DNA of 64,000 bases from JAIBJN01 sp035762005 (lineage in GTDB: Bacteria > Actinomycetota > Thermoleophilia > Gaiellales > Gaiellaceae): the NCBI GenBank assembly GCA_035762005.1, contig DASTQA010000051.1:1-64000 (forward strand), read 5' to 3'. This document shows positions 42,662 through 50,294 of this stretch, one piece after another. The first letter of the stretch is position 1. The number at the start of each line of letters is the position of its first letter. Under the pieces are notes generated by a model. That model was not told where the DNA came from. It saw only the letters and a list, made by a program, of their open reading frames with translations, and did not search any database. A program made the translations under genes and the position numbers.

Positions 42662-43054
42662 CTAGCAGGCGCCCTGCGTGATGTCCGCTGCCGGGCCGGC
42701 CTTGTTGTACGTGGCCTGGCCGACGACGCTCTGGATGCAGTACGACGCGGCGGTCGCGCGGACGACGTTGACGTTCTTGATGCCGGCGTCGTAGGACGCC
42801 TTCAGGACGGCGGACGTCAGACCGACGTAGCCGCTCGCGGTGTGGTCGGCGTAGTACGCCTCCACGCCGGGGATCGCAGCCCGCACGTTCGCCTGGGCCG
42901 CCGAGTTCTCCGCGCGAGCGCGGAAGCTCAAGTACGACGGGATGGCGATCGCGAGCAGGATGCCGATGATGATGATCACGACGAGGAGCTCGATGAGGGT
43001 GAAGCCGCCCTCTTTCTCCGAGACCGTGATCCGCTGCCTGAGCCTCTGAATCAT
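42662..43054 (-). CDS. pilA: major type IV pilin
   Basis: This 130-residue type IVa prepilin has a 17-residue basic leader ending KEGG, then FTLIELLVVIIIIGILLAI: Phe at mature +1 and Glu at +5, followed by the spine helix. The small C-terminal domain has two Cys (SYCIQ and the terminal GAC) that can form the D-loop disulfide. Low-GC-like codons appear only in the conserved helix. A strong ribosome-binding site GGAAGGAGT precedes ATG 43054. Its monocistronic placement and ~55-nt leader fit a highly expressed structural pilin. Confidence 0.93.
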   Translation of the reverse strand: MIQRLRQRITVSEKEGGFTLIELLVVIIIIGILLAIAIPSYLSFRARAENSAAQANVRAAIPGVEAYYADHTASGYVGLTSAVLKASYDAGIKNVNVVRATAASYCIQSVVGQATYNKAGPAADITQGAC

Positions 43055-43114
43055 GAGCGGACTCCTTCCATTCGAGCGAGTGACGTACATAGGCGTGCAG
43101 TGGCTCACGAGCTG

Positions 43115-43122
43115 GTATCGGC
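43115..43122 (-). promoter_or_regulatory. sigma-28-like -10 element of pilA
   Basis: GCCGATAC on the minus strand, about 60 bp before the pilA ATG. The expected -35 position reads ATTC (16-bp spacing), a weak match. It lies back to back with the pilT2 promoter. Confidence 0.45.
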
Positions 43123-43172
43123 TCGGACGAGCGGCCGGGAATCCCCTCGATTGAGGGATTTTCCGGGCCCCT

Positions 43173-43200
43173 TTAGCGACCGCCGCCCGCTGCCGATAGC
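43173..43200 (+). promoter_or_regulatory. sigma-28-like promoter of pilT2-pilMNOP operon
   Basis: TTTA (43173-43176), 16 bp, GCCGATAG (43193-43200), 16 bp before the ATG. Confidence 0.6.
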
Positions 43201-43216
43201 TCCGGCGGGGACACCC

Positions 43217-44431
43217 ATGGAACCCACGTCGCAGCCGACCCCTCAGCCCCTCCCGGAGCCCGCCCCCGCGGCCGAGCCGGGCGCGCCCGCGCCCCAGCCG
43301 AAGCGGCCCGCGGGCTCGATCGACGACCTCCTCGAGCAGGTGGTCGCTCGCGGCGCGTCCGACCTCCACCTGGCCGTGGGCTCCGAGCCCGTCGTCCGCG
43401 TGAACGGGCGGCTGCAGCGGCTCGACGAGTTCACGCGCCTCGCCCCCGAGGACACCCAGCGGATGCTCTACCGCATCCTCTCGACCGAGCAGCAGAAGCA
43501 GTTCGAGATCAAGCGGCAGATCGACATCTCCTACTCGATCCCCGGGCTCGCGCGCTTCCGCGTCAACGTCTACTTCCAGCGCGAGAGCCTCGGCGCCGCC
43601 TTCCGTCTCATCCCCGCCGAGCTGAAGACGCTCGAGCAGCTCGGGCTCCCGCCCATCCTCCACGAGTTCACGACGAAGCCGCGCGGGCTCGTGCTCGTCA
43701 CCGGCCCGACCGGCTCGGGCAAGTCGACGACGCTCGCCGCGGTCATCGACGAGATCAACCGCACGCGCGACGACCACATCATGACCATCGAGGACCCGAT
43801 CGAGTTCCTCCACCGCCACAAGCGCTGCATCGTCAACCAGCGCGAGATCGGCCCCGACGCGACGACGTTCGCCGAGGCCCTCCGCGGCGCGCTCCGCCAG
43901 GACCCGGACGTGATCCTCCTCGGCGAGATGCGCGACCTCGAGACGATCGCGACCGCGCTCACCGCGGCCGAGACCGGGCACCTCGTCTTCGCGACGCTGC
44001 ACACGCAGGACGCCCCCTCGACGGTCGACCGCCTGATCGACGTCTTCCCCGCCGCCCAGCAGGAGCAGGTGCGCGTGCAGATCGCGAGCACGCTCCAGGG
44101 GATCGTCACCCAGACCCTCCTGCCGACGAGGGACGGGCTCGGCCGGGTCGCCGCGCTCGAGGTGCTGCTGCCCGACGACGCGGTCCGGAACCTCATCCGC
44201 CAGGCGAAGGTCGAGCAGGTCTACTCGGTCATGCAGACCAACACCTCGCGCGGGATGCAGACGCTCGAGCAGGCGCTCCTCGACCTCGTCCGCCTGGGCA
44301 AGGTCTCGCTGGAGGTCGCGCTCATGCGCTCGAGCCGGCCCGACCAGCTCAAGGGCCTCCTCCAGCGGAACGGCCTGCTCGCCCTCGACGAGGACGCCGC
44401 CGCCGGCGGCCTCCGCGTGGCGGGGAGGTAG
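43217..44431 (+). CDS. pilT: type IV pilus retraction ATPase PilT (copy 2)
   Basis: The 404-residue PilT paralogue has a Pro/Ala-rich N-terminal tail of about 30 residues before the SDLHLAVGS domain. Walker A is GPTGSGKST, then MTIEDPIEFLH, Walker B DPDVILLGEMRDLET and ATLHTQDAPSTVDR. The AIRNLIRE-equivalent motif is AVRNLIRQAK, closer to canonical PilT/PilU than copy 1. The two copies probably differ in processivity or partner, as PilT and PilU do. It heads the operon with pilM, N, O and the PilP-like gene. Confidence 0.93.
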   Translation: MEPTSQPTPQPLPEPAPAAEPGAPAPQPKRPAGSIDDLLEQVVARGASDLHLAVGSEPVVRVNGRLQRLDEFTRLAPEDTQRMLYRILSTEQQKQFEIKRQIDISYSIPGLARFRVNVYFQRESLGAAFRLIPAELKTLEQLGLPPILHEFTTKPRGLVLVTGPTGSGKSTTLAAVIDEINRTRDDHIMTIEDPIEFLHRHKRCIVNQREIGPDATTFAEALRGALRQDPDVILLGEMRDLETIATALTAAETGHLVFATLHTQDAPSTVDRLIDVFPAAQQEQVRVQIASTLQGIVTQTLLPTRDGLGRVAALEVLLPDDAVRNLIRQAKVEQVYSVMQTNTSRGMQTLEQALLDLVRLGKVSLEVALMRSSRPDQLKGLLQRNGLLALDEDAAAGGLRVAGR

Positions 44432-44434
44432 CCC

Positions 44435-45502
44435 GTGGCCAGGCAGGTCGTCGGCCTCAAGATCGGCGCCTCGGGCCTCACGGCCGCGCGGCTCGCCCTG
44501 AACGGCTCCGCCGAGCTCCTCCAGCTCGCCGAGTCGCCGCTGCCCGAGGGCGTGATCGCGGGCGGCGAGGTGCGCGACGTTGCGCGCCTCGCGGCCGCGC
44601 TGAAGGAGTTCTTCAAGCGCCACAAGCTGCCGAAGCGGAACGTCCGGATCGGCGTCGCGAACAACCGCATCGGCGTCCGCACGGTCGACATCGCCGGCAT
44701 CGAGGACGAGAAGCAGCTCGCGAACGCCGTGCGCTTCCGGGCCCAGGAGGCGCTCCCGATCCCGATCGACCAGGCCGTCCTCGACTTCCACGTCCTCTCG
44801 GAGGGCACCGGCCCCGACGGGCAGCCCGTCCGGCGCGTCCTCCTCGTCGTCGCCTACCGCGACCTCGTCGCCGGCTACGCCGAGGCCTGCCGCCTCGCGG
44901 GCGTCCGCCTCGCCGGGGTCGACCTGGAGGCCTTCGCCCTCCTGCGCGCGCTCACCCCCGCCGGCCCCGCGCCCGCGCCCGGGAGCGAGCGGAGCGCGCT
45001 CGTCGCCGTCTCCCTCGGCTCCGAGCGCTGCGTGCTCGCCGTCTCCGACGGCTGGAGCTGCGAGTTCACCCGCATCCTCGACTGGGGCGGGAACGCGCTC
45101 ACGATCGCCGTCGGCCGGACCCTCGAGGTCGAGATCGGGGAGGCGGAGCGCGTGAAGGTCGAGCTCGGCCTCCAGGGGGAGACCGTCCCGCCGGGGCTGA
45201 CGCCCGAGCGGGCGGTCCAGGCGCGCGAGGCGCTCGCGACGAGCCTCCAGGGCTTCGGGCGCGAGCTCGTGTCCTCGCTCCAGTTCTACCAGGGCCAGCC
45301 CGACTCGCTCGGCATCCGCGAGATCGTCATCGCCGGCGGCACGGCCCGCCTGCCCGGCCTCGCGAGCGAGCTCCAGCGCCTCGTCGGCGTCCCCGTCCGG
45401 GTCGGGGACCCGCTCGTCGGGGTCGCCGTCGGCAAGAAGCTCAAGGGCGAGGCGCCGGACGCCTCGCACGCGGTTCCGATCGGCCTCGGCCTGGCGGTCT
45501 AG
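44435..45502 (+). CDS. pilM: type IV pilus assembly protein PilM
   Basis: This 355-residue actin-like ATPase forms the cytoplasmic ring. VVGLKIGASGLTAARL is the phosphate-1 motif region; ESPLPEGVIAGGEV, RFRAQEALPIPIDQ and IVIAGGTARLPGL are PilM family blocks. It binds the cytoplasmic tail of PilN. GTG 44435, 3 bp after pilT2; 3 bp before pilN. Confidence 0.93.
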   Translation: MARQVVGLKIGASGLTAARLALNGSAELLQLAESPLPEGVIAGGEVRDVARLAAALKEFFKRHKLPKRNVRIGVANNRIGVRTVDIAGIEDEKQLANAVRFRAQEALPIPIDQAVLDFHVLSEGTGPDGQPVRRVLLVVAYRDLVAGYAEACRLAGVRLAGVDLEAFALLRALTPAGPAPAPGSERSALVAVSLGSERCVLAVSDGWSCEFTRILDWGGNALTIAVGRTLEVEIGEAERVKVELGLQGETVPPGLTPERAVQAREALATSLQGFGRELVSSLQFYQGQPDSLGIREIVIAGGTARLPGLASELQRLVGVPVRVGDPLVGVAVGKKLKGEAPDASHAVPIGLGLAV

Positions 45503-45505
45503 GCC

Positions 45506-46405
45506 ATGGTCGACCTGAACAAGGAGATCAAGCTCGGCGACCTCTTCCGCCGGCGCGCCAAGGAGCCCGAGCGGCCTGCCGGCGCGACGCCGCAGGAGGA
45601 GACGCCGAAGAAGGAGCGCCGGCCGCTCTTCGCCCGCGGCCGCCGGGAGGCGACCGCCGGCGAGCCGACGCCCGCCAAGGAGGCGAGGCCGAAGAAGGAG
45701 CGGCGCCGGCGCGGTGCGGGGAACCCCGCCGTCGAGCCGAGGCCCGCCGCCGAGCTGCCGTCGATCCCGCTGATGCGCGCGTTCGACCTCCTGCCGAAGG
45801 AGCCCGTGCGCGAGAAGGGCGGCCGCGCCGGCCTCGTCCGGCTGGGGATCGCCCTCCTCGGCATCCTCGTCGTCGGCGGGCTCGGCGGCGCCTACCTCTT
45901 CACGAGCTCCGGCGTCTCCTCGAAGCAGTCGGAGCTGGACGACCTGCGCGCGCAGCTCGCCGAGCTCGAGGTTCCGGCGGAGGCCCCCGCCGCCGGCGAG
46001 GCCGCGCTCGCGGGCGAGGGCATGGCGCGGAAGACCGCGCTCTCGAGCGCGCTCGCGAGCCGGATCGCCTGGGACCGGGTGCTGCGCGAGGTCTCGCTCG
46101 TCGTCCCCGAGGGCGTCTGGCTCACCCAGCTCGCCGGGACGACGCCGAACGGCGGCTCGGCCGGGACGGGCGCCCCCGCGCCGCCCGCCGCGCCGACCGG
46201 GTCGACCTCGCCCAACTCGCTCTCGGTGACCGGCTTCGCGACGAGCCAGGAGAGCGTCGCCGTGCTCCTCTCGCGCCTCGCCGCCATCCCCGAGCTGACG
46301 GCGGTGCAGCTCCAGTCGAGCACCCGGAACGACGCGGAGTTCGGGCCGGTCTACTCCTTCTCGATCCTGACCGCGGTCGATCCGCTGGGGAGGCCGGCCT
46401 CGTGA
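45506..46405 (+). CDS. pilN: type IV pilus assembly protein PilN
   Basis: The 299-residue bitopic protein has the PilM-binding N-terminal motif as VDLNKEIKLGDLF, then a long Lys/Arg/Glu-rich cytoplasmic insert (residues ~15-90) not seen in Gram-negative PilN. One membrane segment (GIALLGILVVGGLGGAYLF), a coiled coil and a ferredoxin-like domain (LPVVPEGVWLTQLAG-type block) follow. Overlaps pilO by GTGA. Confidence 0.85.
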   Translation: MVDLNKEIKLGDLFRRRAKEPERPAGATPQEETPKKERRPLFARGRREATAGEPTPAKEARPKKERRRRGAGNPAVEPRPAAELPSIPLMRAFDLLPKEPVREKGGRAGLVRLGIALLGILVVGGLGGAYLFTSSGVSSKQSELDDLRAQLAELEVPAEAPAAGEAALAGEGMARKTALSSALASRIAWDRVLREVSLVVPEGVWLTQLAGTTPNGGSAGTGAPAPPAAPTGSTSPNSLSVTGFATSQESVAVLLSRLAAIPELTAVQLQSSTRNDAEFGPVYSFSILTAVDPLGRPAS

Positions 46406-47049
46406 AGCGCCAGGTGCCGATGTCGCTCGTCGCCGTGCCGGCGCTCCTCCTCGTGGCCGCGATCGGGTTCTTCCTGCTCGTCAAGCCGCAGATGGACGAG
46501 AGCGCCGCGCTCGACGAGCGGATCGCCGAGCTGCAGGGCAAGGTCGACGTCGCGCTGGCCGCCGAGAGCCGCACCGCGCCCGAGGAGCGGATCGAGGTCG
46601 CGGACCTCTTCCGGCTCACGAAGGCGATGCCCGACTCGACCGACATGGCCGGCATGATCCTCGAGCTGGACGGCGTGGCGGAGTCCGCCGGCGTCGACTT
46701 CATCTCGATCACGCCCACGCCCCCGGTGGCCAGGGGCAGCGGCTTCCAGGCAGTGCCGATCCAGGTCACGTTCGAGGGCAACTACTACGACCTGACGGAC
46801 TTCCTCTTCCGGCTGCGGAACCTCGTCGTCGTGCGCGACGGCGAGCTCCAGGCGGGCGGGCGCCTTTTCACGCTCGACGCGCTCGACATCCAGAAGGGGA
46901 GCCAGGGGCTGCCCCAGGTGCAGGCCGTGATGACGATCAGCGCCTACCGGTTCGACCCGGCCGCGACCGTGCCGGCGACGGCCGCGCCGCCGGCGTCCAC
47001 GACCGCGACCCCGCCGGCGACGGACCCGGCGACGCTCGGAGCGGGCTAG
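46402..47049 (+). CDS. pilO: type IV pilus assembly protein PilO
   Basis: This 215-residue protein has one N-terminal membrane segment (VPALLLVAAIGFFLLV), a coiled coil and a PilO ferredoxin-like core with VQVTFEGNYYDLTDFLFRL, then a Thr/Ala/Pro-rich tail. It partners PilN in the alignment complex. GTG 46402. Confidence 0.88.
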   Translation: MKRQVPMSLVAVPALLLVAAIGFFLLVKPQMDESAALDERIAELQGKVDVALAAESRTAPEERIEVADLFRLTKAMPDSTDMAGMILELDGVAESAGVDFISITPTPPVARGSGFQAVPIQVTFEGNYYDLTDFLFRLRNLVVVRDGELQAGGRLFTLDALDIQKGSQGLPQVQAVMTISAYRFDPAATVPATAAPPASTTATPPATDPATLGAG

Positions 47050-47051
47050 CG

Positions 47052-47675
47052 ATGGCAAGGCGAAGCGCAGCCGACATCCAGAAGGCGAAGGAGGCGAAGC
47101 AGAAGAAGCTCATCCTCGTCCTGCTGCCCTTCTTCCTCGTCCTCGCCGCCTGGCAGGGCCCGAAGACCTACAAGTCGCTCTTCGCCCGGCCTGCGCCCGA
47201 GGGCGCGACCGCCGTGCAGACGACGACCCCGCCGACGGCGACGACGCCCGGCGCCGTCACCCCGGCGCCCGGAGCGGCCGCTCCGGCGGCCGCGGGCCTC
47301 GTCGACAGCGACCCGCTCCCCGAGGCCGCGAGCGACCAGCTCATCTCCTTCAGCCGGTTCGCCCCTCGCGACCCGTTCCTGCCCCCGGCCGGGCGAGTGC
47401 CGGAGCCGTCGGCCGACGACCCGGCCGCGGCGCTCTCCTCCGCGCAGATCGAGGTGAACGGTGCCTCCGAGTCCGTGAGCGTGAACGGCACCTTCCCCGC
47501 GAGCGACCCGATCTTCCAGCTCGTGTCGGTGAGCGAGACGCGCGTGGTCGTCACGCTCACGAGCGGCGCCTTCGAGGGCGGCGAGGCGAACGTCCAGATC
47601 GCCGTCGGCGAGCGGGTCGACCTGGTCGCCGACGACGGCACGAGGTTCACCGTCACTGTCCTCTCCGTCGGCTAG
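47052..47675 (+). CDS. PilP-like periplasmic-side component of the pilus alignment complex
   Basis: The 207-residue protein has a basic N terminus with many Lys, one membrane segment (LILVLLPFFLVLAAW), a Thr/Pro/Ala linker and a C-terminal beta domain (FQLVSVSETRVVVTLTSG ... VAVGERVDLV). FSRFAPRDPFLP resembles the DPF motif of PilP. It sits where pilP is found in Gram-negatives, but this lineage has no outer-membrane secretin, so the function must differ. Last gene of the operon. Confidence 0.65.
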   Translation: MARRSAADIQKAKEAKQKKLILVLLPFFLVLAAWQGPKTYKSLFARPAPEGATAVQTTTPPTATTPGAVTPAPGAAAPAAAGLVDSDPLPEAASDQLISFSRFAPRDPFLPPAGRVPEPSADDPAAALSSAQIEVNGASESVSVNGTFPASDPIFQLVSVSETRVVVTLTSGAFEGGEANVQIAVGERVDLVADDGTRFTVTVLSVG

Positions 47676-47687
47676 GCGCCTGCTCCC

Positions 47688-47868
47688 GACCCGTCCGAGG
47701 GGCCAGTTGGGTTGGCCCGCGTGCGCCTGCTCGTCACCCGCCGCGAGGTCCGCTGCACGGGCCGTCCGACCGCCGTCCCTCCCGGAGTCGACGCGGCCCG
47801 TGCTCCTGGAGGACGGCTCCGTGCTCGTCCACGCGGACGCGCGCGGCTCCAGGCCGCTGAACGGCGAC
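47688..47868 (+). pseudogene. decayed duplicate of the nucS promoter and 5' end
   Basis: Positions 47721-47868 align with the first ~50 codons of nucS (48363 on). The copy begins GTG with VRLLVTRREVRCTGRPTAV. An extra C near 47775 shifts the frame, after which STRPVLLEDGSVLVHADA follows, with one codon deleted relative to nucS. The 33 bp before the start also align at equal length, but the -10-like TACGGT of nucS is TTGGGT in the copy. No later nucS domain follows. It is a partial tandem duplication about 640 bp upstream of the intact gene. Confidence 0.75.
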
Positions 47869-47909
47869 TCGACGAAGGCCCTCGCGGGCGCAAGGGTGAC
47901 CCGCCGCTC

Positions 47910-48233
47910 TCACTCCCAGATGAAGAGCTCGCCGAGGAGCACGAACGCGCAGAAGGCGCCGATCAGGATGGGCAGCGCGAGCAGGAGCCAGCGCTCGCCC
48001 TTCAGCAGGGAGGCGATCGCCGCCCCCGCGCCGCCGATCCCCGCGCCGAGGCCCAGGATCACCGCGGTCGGGACGAGCCACGCGCCCCAATCCGTGTCCC
48101 GGACGTCCCACACGCTCAGGAGCGCGACCAGCCCGATCACGGCGACGGCGACAGCCGAAAGGTCGAGCGCCAGCCTGGCCAGTCGCCCGTGACCCTCGAG
48201 GTGCGGTGCAGGCATAACGGTCATCAGGCTCAC
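47910..48233 (-). CDS. small membrane protein
   Basis: The 107-residue protein has three hydrophobic segments (AVAVIGLVALLSVW, VPTAVILGLGAGIGGAGAAI, LLALPILIGAFCAFVLL). I recognise no family. The start could be GTG 48233 (GGGAG 8 nt upstream) or ATG 48224. It lies between the nucS remnant and nucS, on the opposite strand. Confidence 0.6.
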   Translation of the reverse strand: MSLMTVMPAPHLEGHGRLARLALDLSAVAVAVIGLVALLSVWDVRDTDWGAWLVPTAVILGLGAGIGGAGAAIASLLKGERWLLLALPILIGAFCAFVLLGELFIWE

Positions 48234-48327
48234 CGTCCTTTCTCCCTCAGCATCGGTCCTCGCGGGACCACCCGCATCCGCGCTTCAACGGACTCGCTGG
48301 GGGCGGACTACTGAGCGCGTGACGGTC

Positions 48328-48355
48328 TGGACACGTCCGAAACGGGCGGTACGGT
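48328..48355 (+). promoter_or_regulatory. nucS promoter, near-leaderless
   Basis: TGGACA (48328-48333), 16 bp, TACGGT (48350-48355), then 7 bp to the ATG at 48363, so transcription would start at or next to the A of ATG. Confidence 0.5.
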
Positions 48356-48362
48356 CGCACGC

Positions 48363-49046
48363 ATGCGCCTCATCGTCGCCCGCTGCGAGGTCCGCTACAC
48401 GGGCCGTCTGACCGCCGTCCTCCCGGACTCGACGCGGCTCGTGCTCCTGAAGGAGGACGGCTCCGTGCTCGTCCACGCGGACGCGGGCGGCTACAAGCCG
48501 TTGAACTGGATGACGCCGCCCACGGTCGTCGAGGAGGACGGGGACCCGCCCGCGCGGATCGTCGTGCGCAAGCGGAGCAGCCGCTCGGAGGACCGCCTCG
48601 AGATCGAGATCCGCGAGCTCCTGAGCGACGTCCGTCACGACATGGGCGAGTCGGCCGCGCTCGAGAAGGACGGCGTCGAGCGCGACCTCCAGGCCGAGCT
48701 CGCGGCGCGTCCCGAGGTTCTCGGCGAGGGTCTCCGTCTCCATACCCGCGAGTGGCGCACCGACATCGGCCCGGTCGATCTCATGTGCAGGGACGCGGAC
48801 GGCGGCTGGGTCGCCGTCGAGATCAAGCGGGTGGCGACGATCGAGGCGGTCGAGCAGCTCGCCCGCTACCTCGAGCGGATCAGGCTCGACCCGGCGACTG
48901 CCGGCTGCGCCGGCATCCTCGCCGCCCAGCGGTTCAAGCCGCAGGCGCAGACGCTGGCCGCCTCCCGGGGCCTCCGTTGCGTCGAGGTCGACCTCGAGTC
49001 GCTGCGCGGGGTGCGCGAGCCCGAGCTCACCCTCTTCGTCTCCTGA
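48363..49046 (+). CDS. nucS: mismatch-specific endonuclease NucS/EndoMS
   Basis: The 227-residue endonuclease cuts both strands at G-T, G-G and T-T mismatches; it replaces MutS/MutL repair in actinobacteria and some archaea. The N-terminal OB-like binding domain begins MRLIVARCEVRYTGRL, with GSVLVHADAGGYKPLNWM. The C-terminal RecB-like nuclease has the Asp-Glu-x-Lys core in DIGPVDLMCRDADG and VAVEIKR. The beta-clamp-binding C-terminal tail is not obvious (ends TLFVS). It lies in the middle of the pilus locus with no evident pilus role. Confidence 0.95.
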   Translation: MRLIVARCEVRYTGRLTAVLPDSTRLVLLKEDGSVLVHADAGGYKPLNWMTPPTVVEEDGDPPARIVVRKRSSRSEDRLEIEIRELLSDVRHDMGESAALEKDGVERDLQAELAARPEVLGEGLRLHTREWRTDIGPVDLMCRDADGGWVAVEIKRVATIEAVEQLARYLERIRLDPATAGCAGILAAQRFKPQAQTLAASRGLRCVEVDLESLRGVREPELTLFVS

Positions 49047-49438
49047 CGCGCCTGCCGCTCACCCGCGGCGCGCGCCGCCTCGTCTACGCGCTCCTCGCGG
49101 TCGGGCTCCTCGCCGCGATCGTCGTCCAGTACGCGCGCCACGACGTCGGCTGGTGGCCTCCGGTGGCCTTCGGCCTCGGCCCGGACGTCGCGCTCCTCTT
49201 CGGCGCCGGTCGCGGTCTCGAGCGCGGGCAGCTCCATCCGCGCGCCGTCCCGCTCTACAACGCGCTGCACCGCTTCTGGGGCCCGCTCGCCCTCGCCGTC
49301 CTCGCGGTCGCGGCCGGGCTGCCCGCCGCCTGGCTCGTGGGGGCGCTCGCCTGGGCCGCGCACGTCGCGGTCGACCGCGCGGTCGGCTACGGCCTGCGCA
49401 CGCGGGACGGCTTCCAGCGTCCCGACCGGTCCGGCTAG
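49043..49438 (+). CDS. DUF4260 family membrane protein, apparent CTG start
   Basis: This protein of about 131 residues matches DUF4260: VGWWPPVAFGLGPDVALLFGAG, PLYNALHRFWGPLALAVL, AWAAHVAVDRAVGYGLRTRDGF. Four hydrophobic segments. The family N terminus (LVYALLAVGLLAAIVV) begins right at the nucS stop, yet no ATG or GTG lies in frame before it. CTG 49043 overlaps the nucS TGA as CTGA, like the ATGA/GTGA couplings used elsewhere in this window; TTG 48977 would add 22 unlikely residues. The stop overlaps the convergent prepilin stop by CTAG. Confidence 0.65.
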   Translation: MTRLPLTRGARRLVYALLAVGLLAAIVVQYARHDVGWWPPVAFGLGPDVALLFGAGRGLERGQLHPRAVPLYNALHRFWGPLALAVLAVAAGLPAAWLVGALAWAAHVAVDRAVGYGLRTRDGFQRPDRSG

Positions 49439-50226
49439 AGGCCGGTCGCCTCGTCGAAGATCGAGGTGACCCGCGCCCACTCCTTGTAGGGCGTCTCGGG
49501 CTCGCGGACGACGACGGTGAGCCGCTTCACGGCTCGCCCCGAGGTCCCGGTCCCGCTCGCCACCTGGCTCCAGGCGATGTACGTGTCGACGCGGTAGCTC
49601 TTGCCGTCGGCCCCGGCGGTCGTCTTCGTGGGCACGAGGCTCGTGCACGGCGAGCCGCCGAAGGAGCAGGAGGCGATCGCGACGCGCTCCGTCAGCGTCA
49701 CCGTGGCGCCGGCGTTGTGCGTGCCGGGCACCGTTCCGTCCCCGCCGCGCTCGACGGTCCAGGTCGTCGTCCCCGCGCCGGCGGTGACGATCAGGACCTC
49801 GCCCGCGATCGTGATCCGGAACTCGCCGGCGGCCGGGAAGCCCGTCGCCGAGGCGACGGTGAGGGTCGTGCCGGTCTGGGTCAGGCCGCCGGTCACGCTC
49901 GTCGTGACGGCGCCGTCGTTCGCGTAGGCCTCGTGGGCGGCGTAGACGTCCGGATCCTCGGCGGCGACGAGGGCCGCGACCTCGCCCGCGTCGAGCCCGA
50001 GCGTCTCGTACTTCACGGCTCGGAAGCGCTCCATCTCCGCATCGGCCAGGGCGCCGGCGGTCGTGATCGTGCTCGCCCGCCGGAGCTGGACGAGCCCCGA
50101 CTGGAAGAGGGCGAAGACGGCGAGGACGCCGATCATCATGATCGTCATCGCGGCGACGAGCTCGACCATGCCGAAGCCCCGCTCGTCGCGGCCGCGCGCG
50201 AAGAGAAGTCGGCTCGACGCGGACAC
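49435..50226 (-). CDS. minor type IV prepilin, PilV-like
   Basis: This 263-residue prepilin has the processing site ERGFGMVELVAAMTIMMIGV: cleavage after Gly, Phe at +1, Glu at +5, then the hydrophobic helix and a Thr/Gly/Val-rich extracellular beta domain with two Cys (SCSFGGSPC). GTG 50226. It is transcribed from a promoter that shares its -35 box with the divergent pilC promoter. Confidence 0.8.
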   Translation of the reverse strand: MSASSRLLFARGRDERGFGMVELVAAMTIMMIGVLAVFALFQSGLVQLRRASTITTAGALADAEMERFRAVKYETLGLDAGEVAALVAAEDPDVYAAHEAYANDGAVTTSVTGGLTQTGTTLTVASATGFPAAGEFRITIAGEVLIVTAGAGTTTWTVERGGDGTVPGTHNAGATVTLTERVAIASCSFGGSPCTSLVPTKTTAGADGKSYRVDTYIAWSQVASGTGTSGRAVKRLTVVVREPETPYKEWARVTSIFDEATGL

Positions 50227-50233
50227 CGCCTCT

Positions 50234-50261
50234 TCATCGGCACCCCGCCCCGCCGGCTCAA
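50234..50261 (-). promoter_or_regulatory. sigma-28-like promoter of PilV-like gene
   Basis: On the minus strand: TTGA (50261-50258), 16 bp, GCCGATGA (50241-50234), 7 bp before the GTG start. The -35 is the same four base pairs used by pilC on the other strand. Confidence 0.6.
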
Positions 50262-50285
50262 GCGGAGGCCGGGGGATGCCGATTC
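50258..50285 (+). promoter_or_regulatory. sigma-28-like promoter of pilC
   Basis: TCAA (50258-50261), 16 bp, GCCGATTC (50278-50285), 9 bp before the ATG. Back-to-back with the PilV-like promoter. Confidence 0.6.
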
Positions 50286-50294
50286 CGGAGGCGT

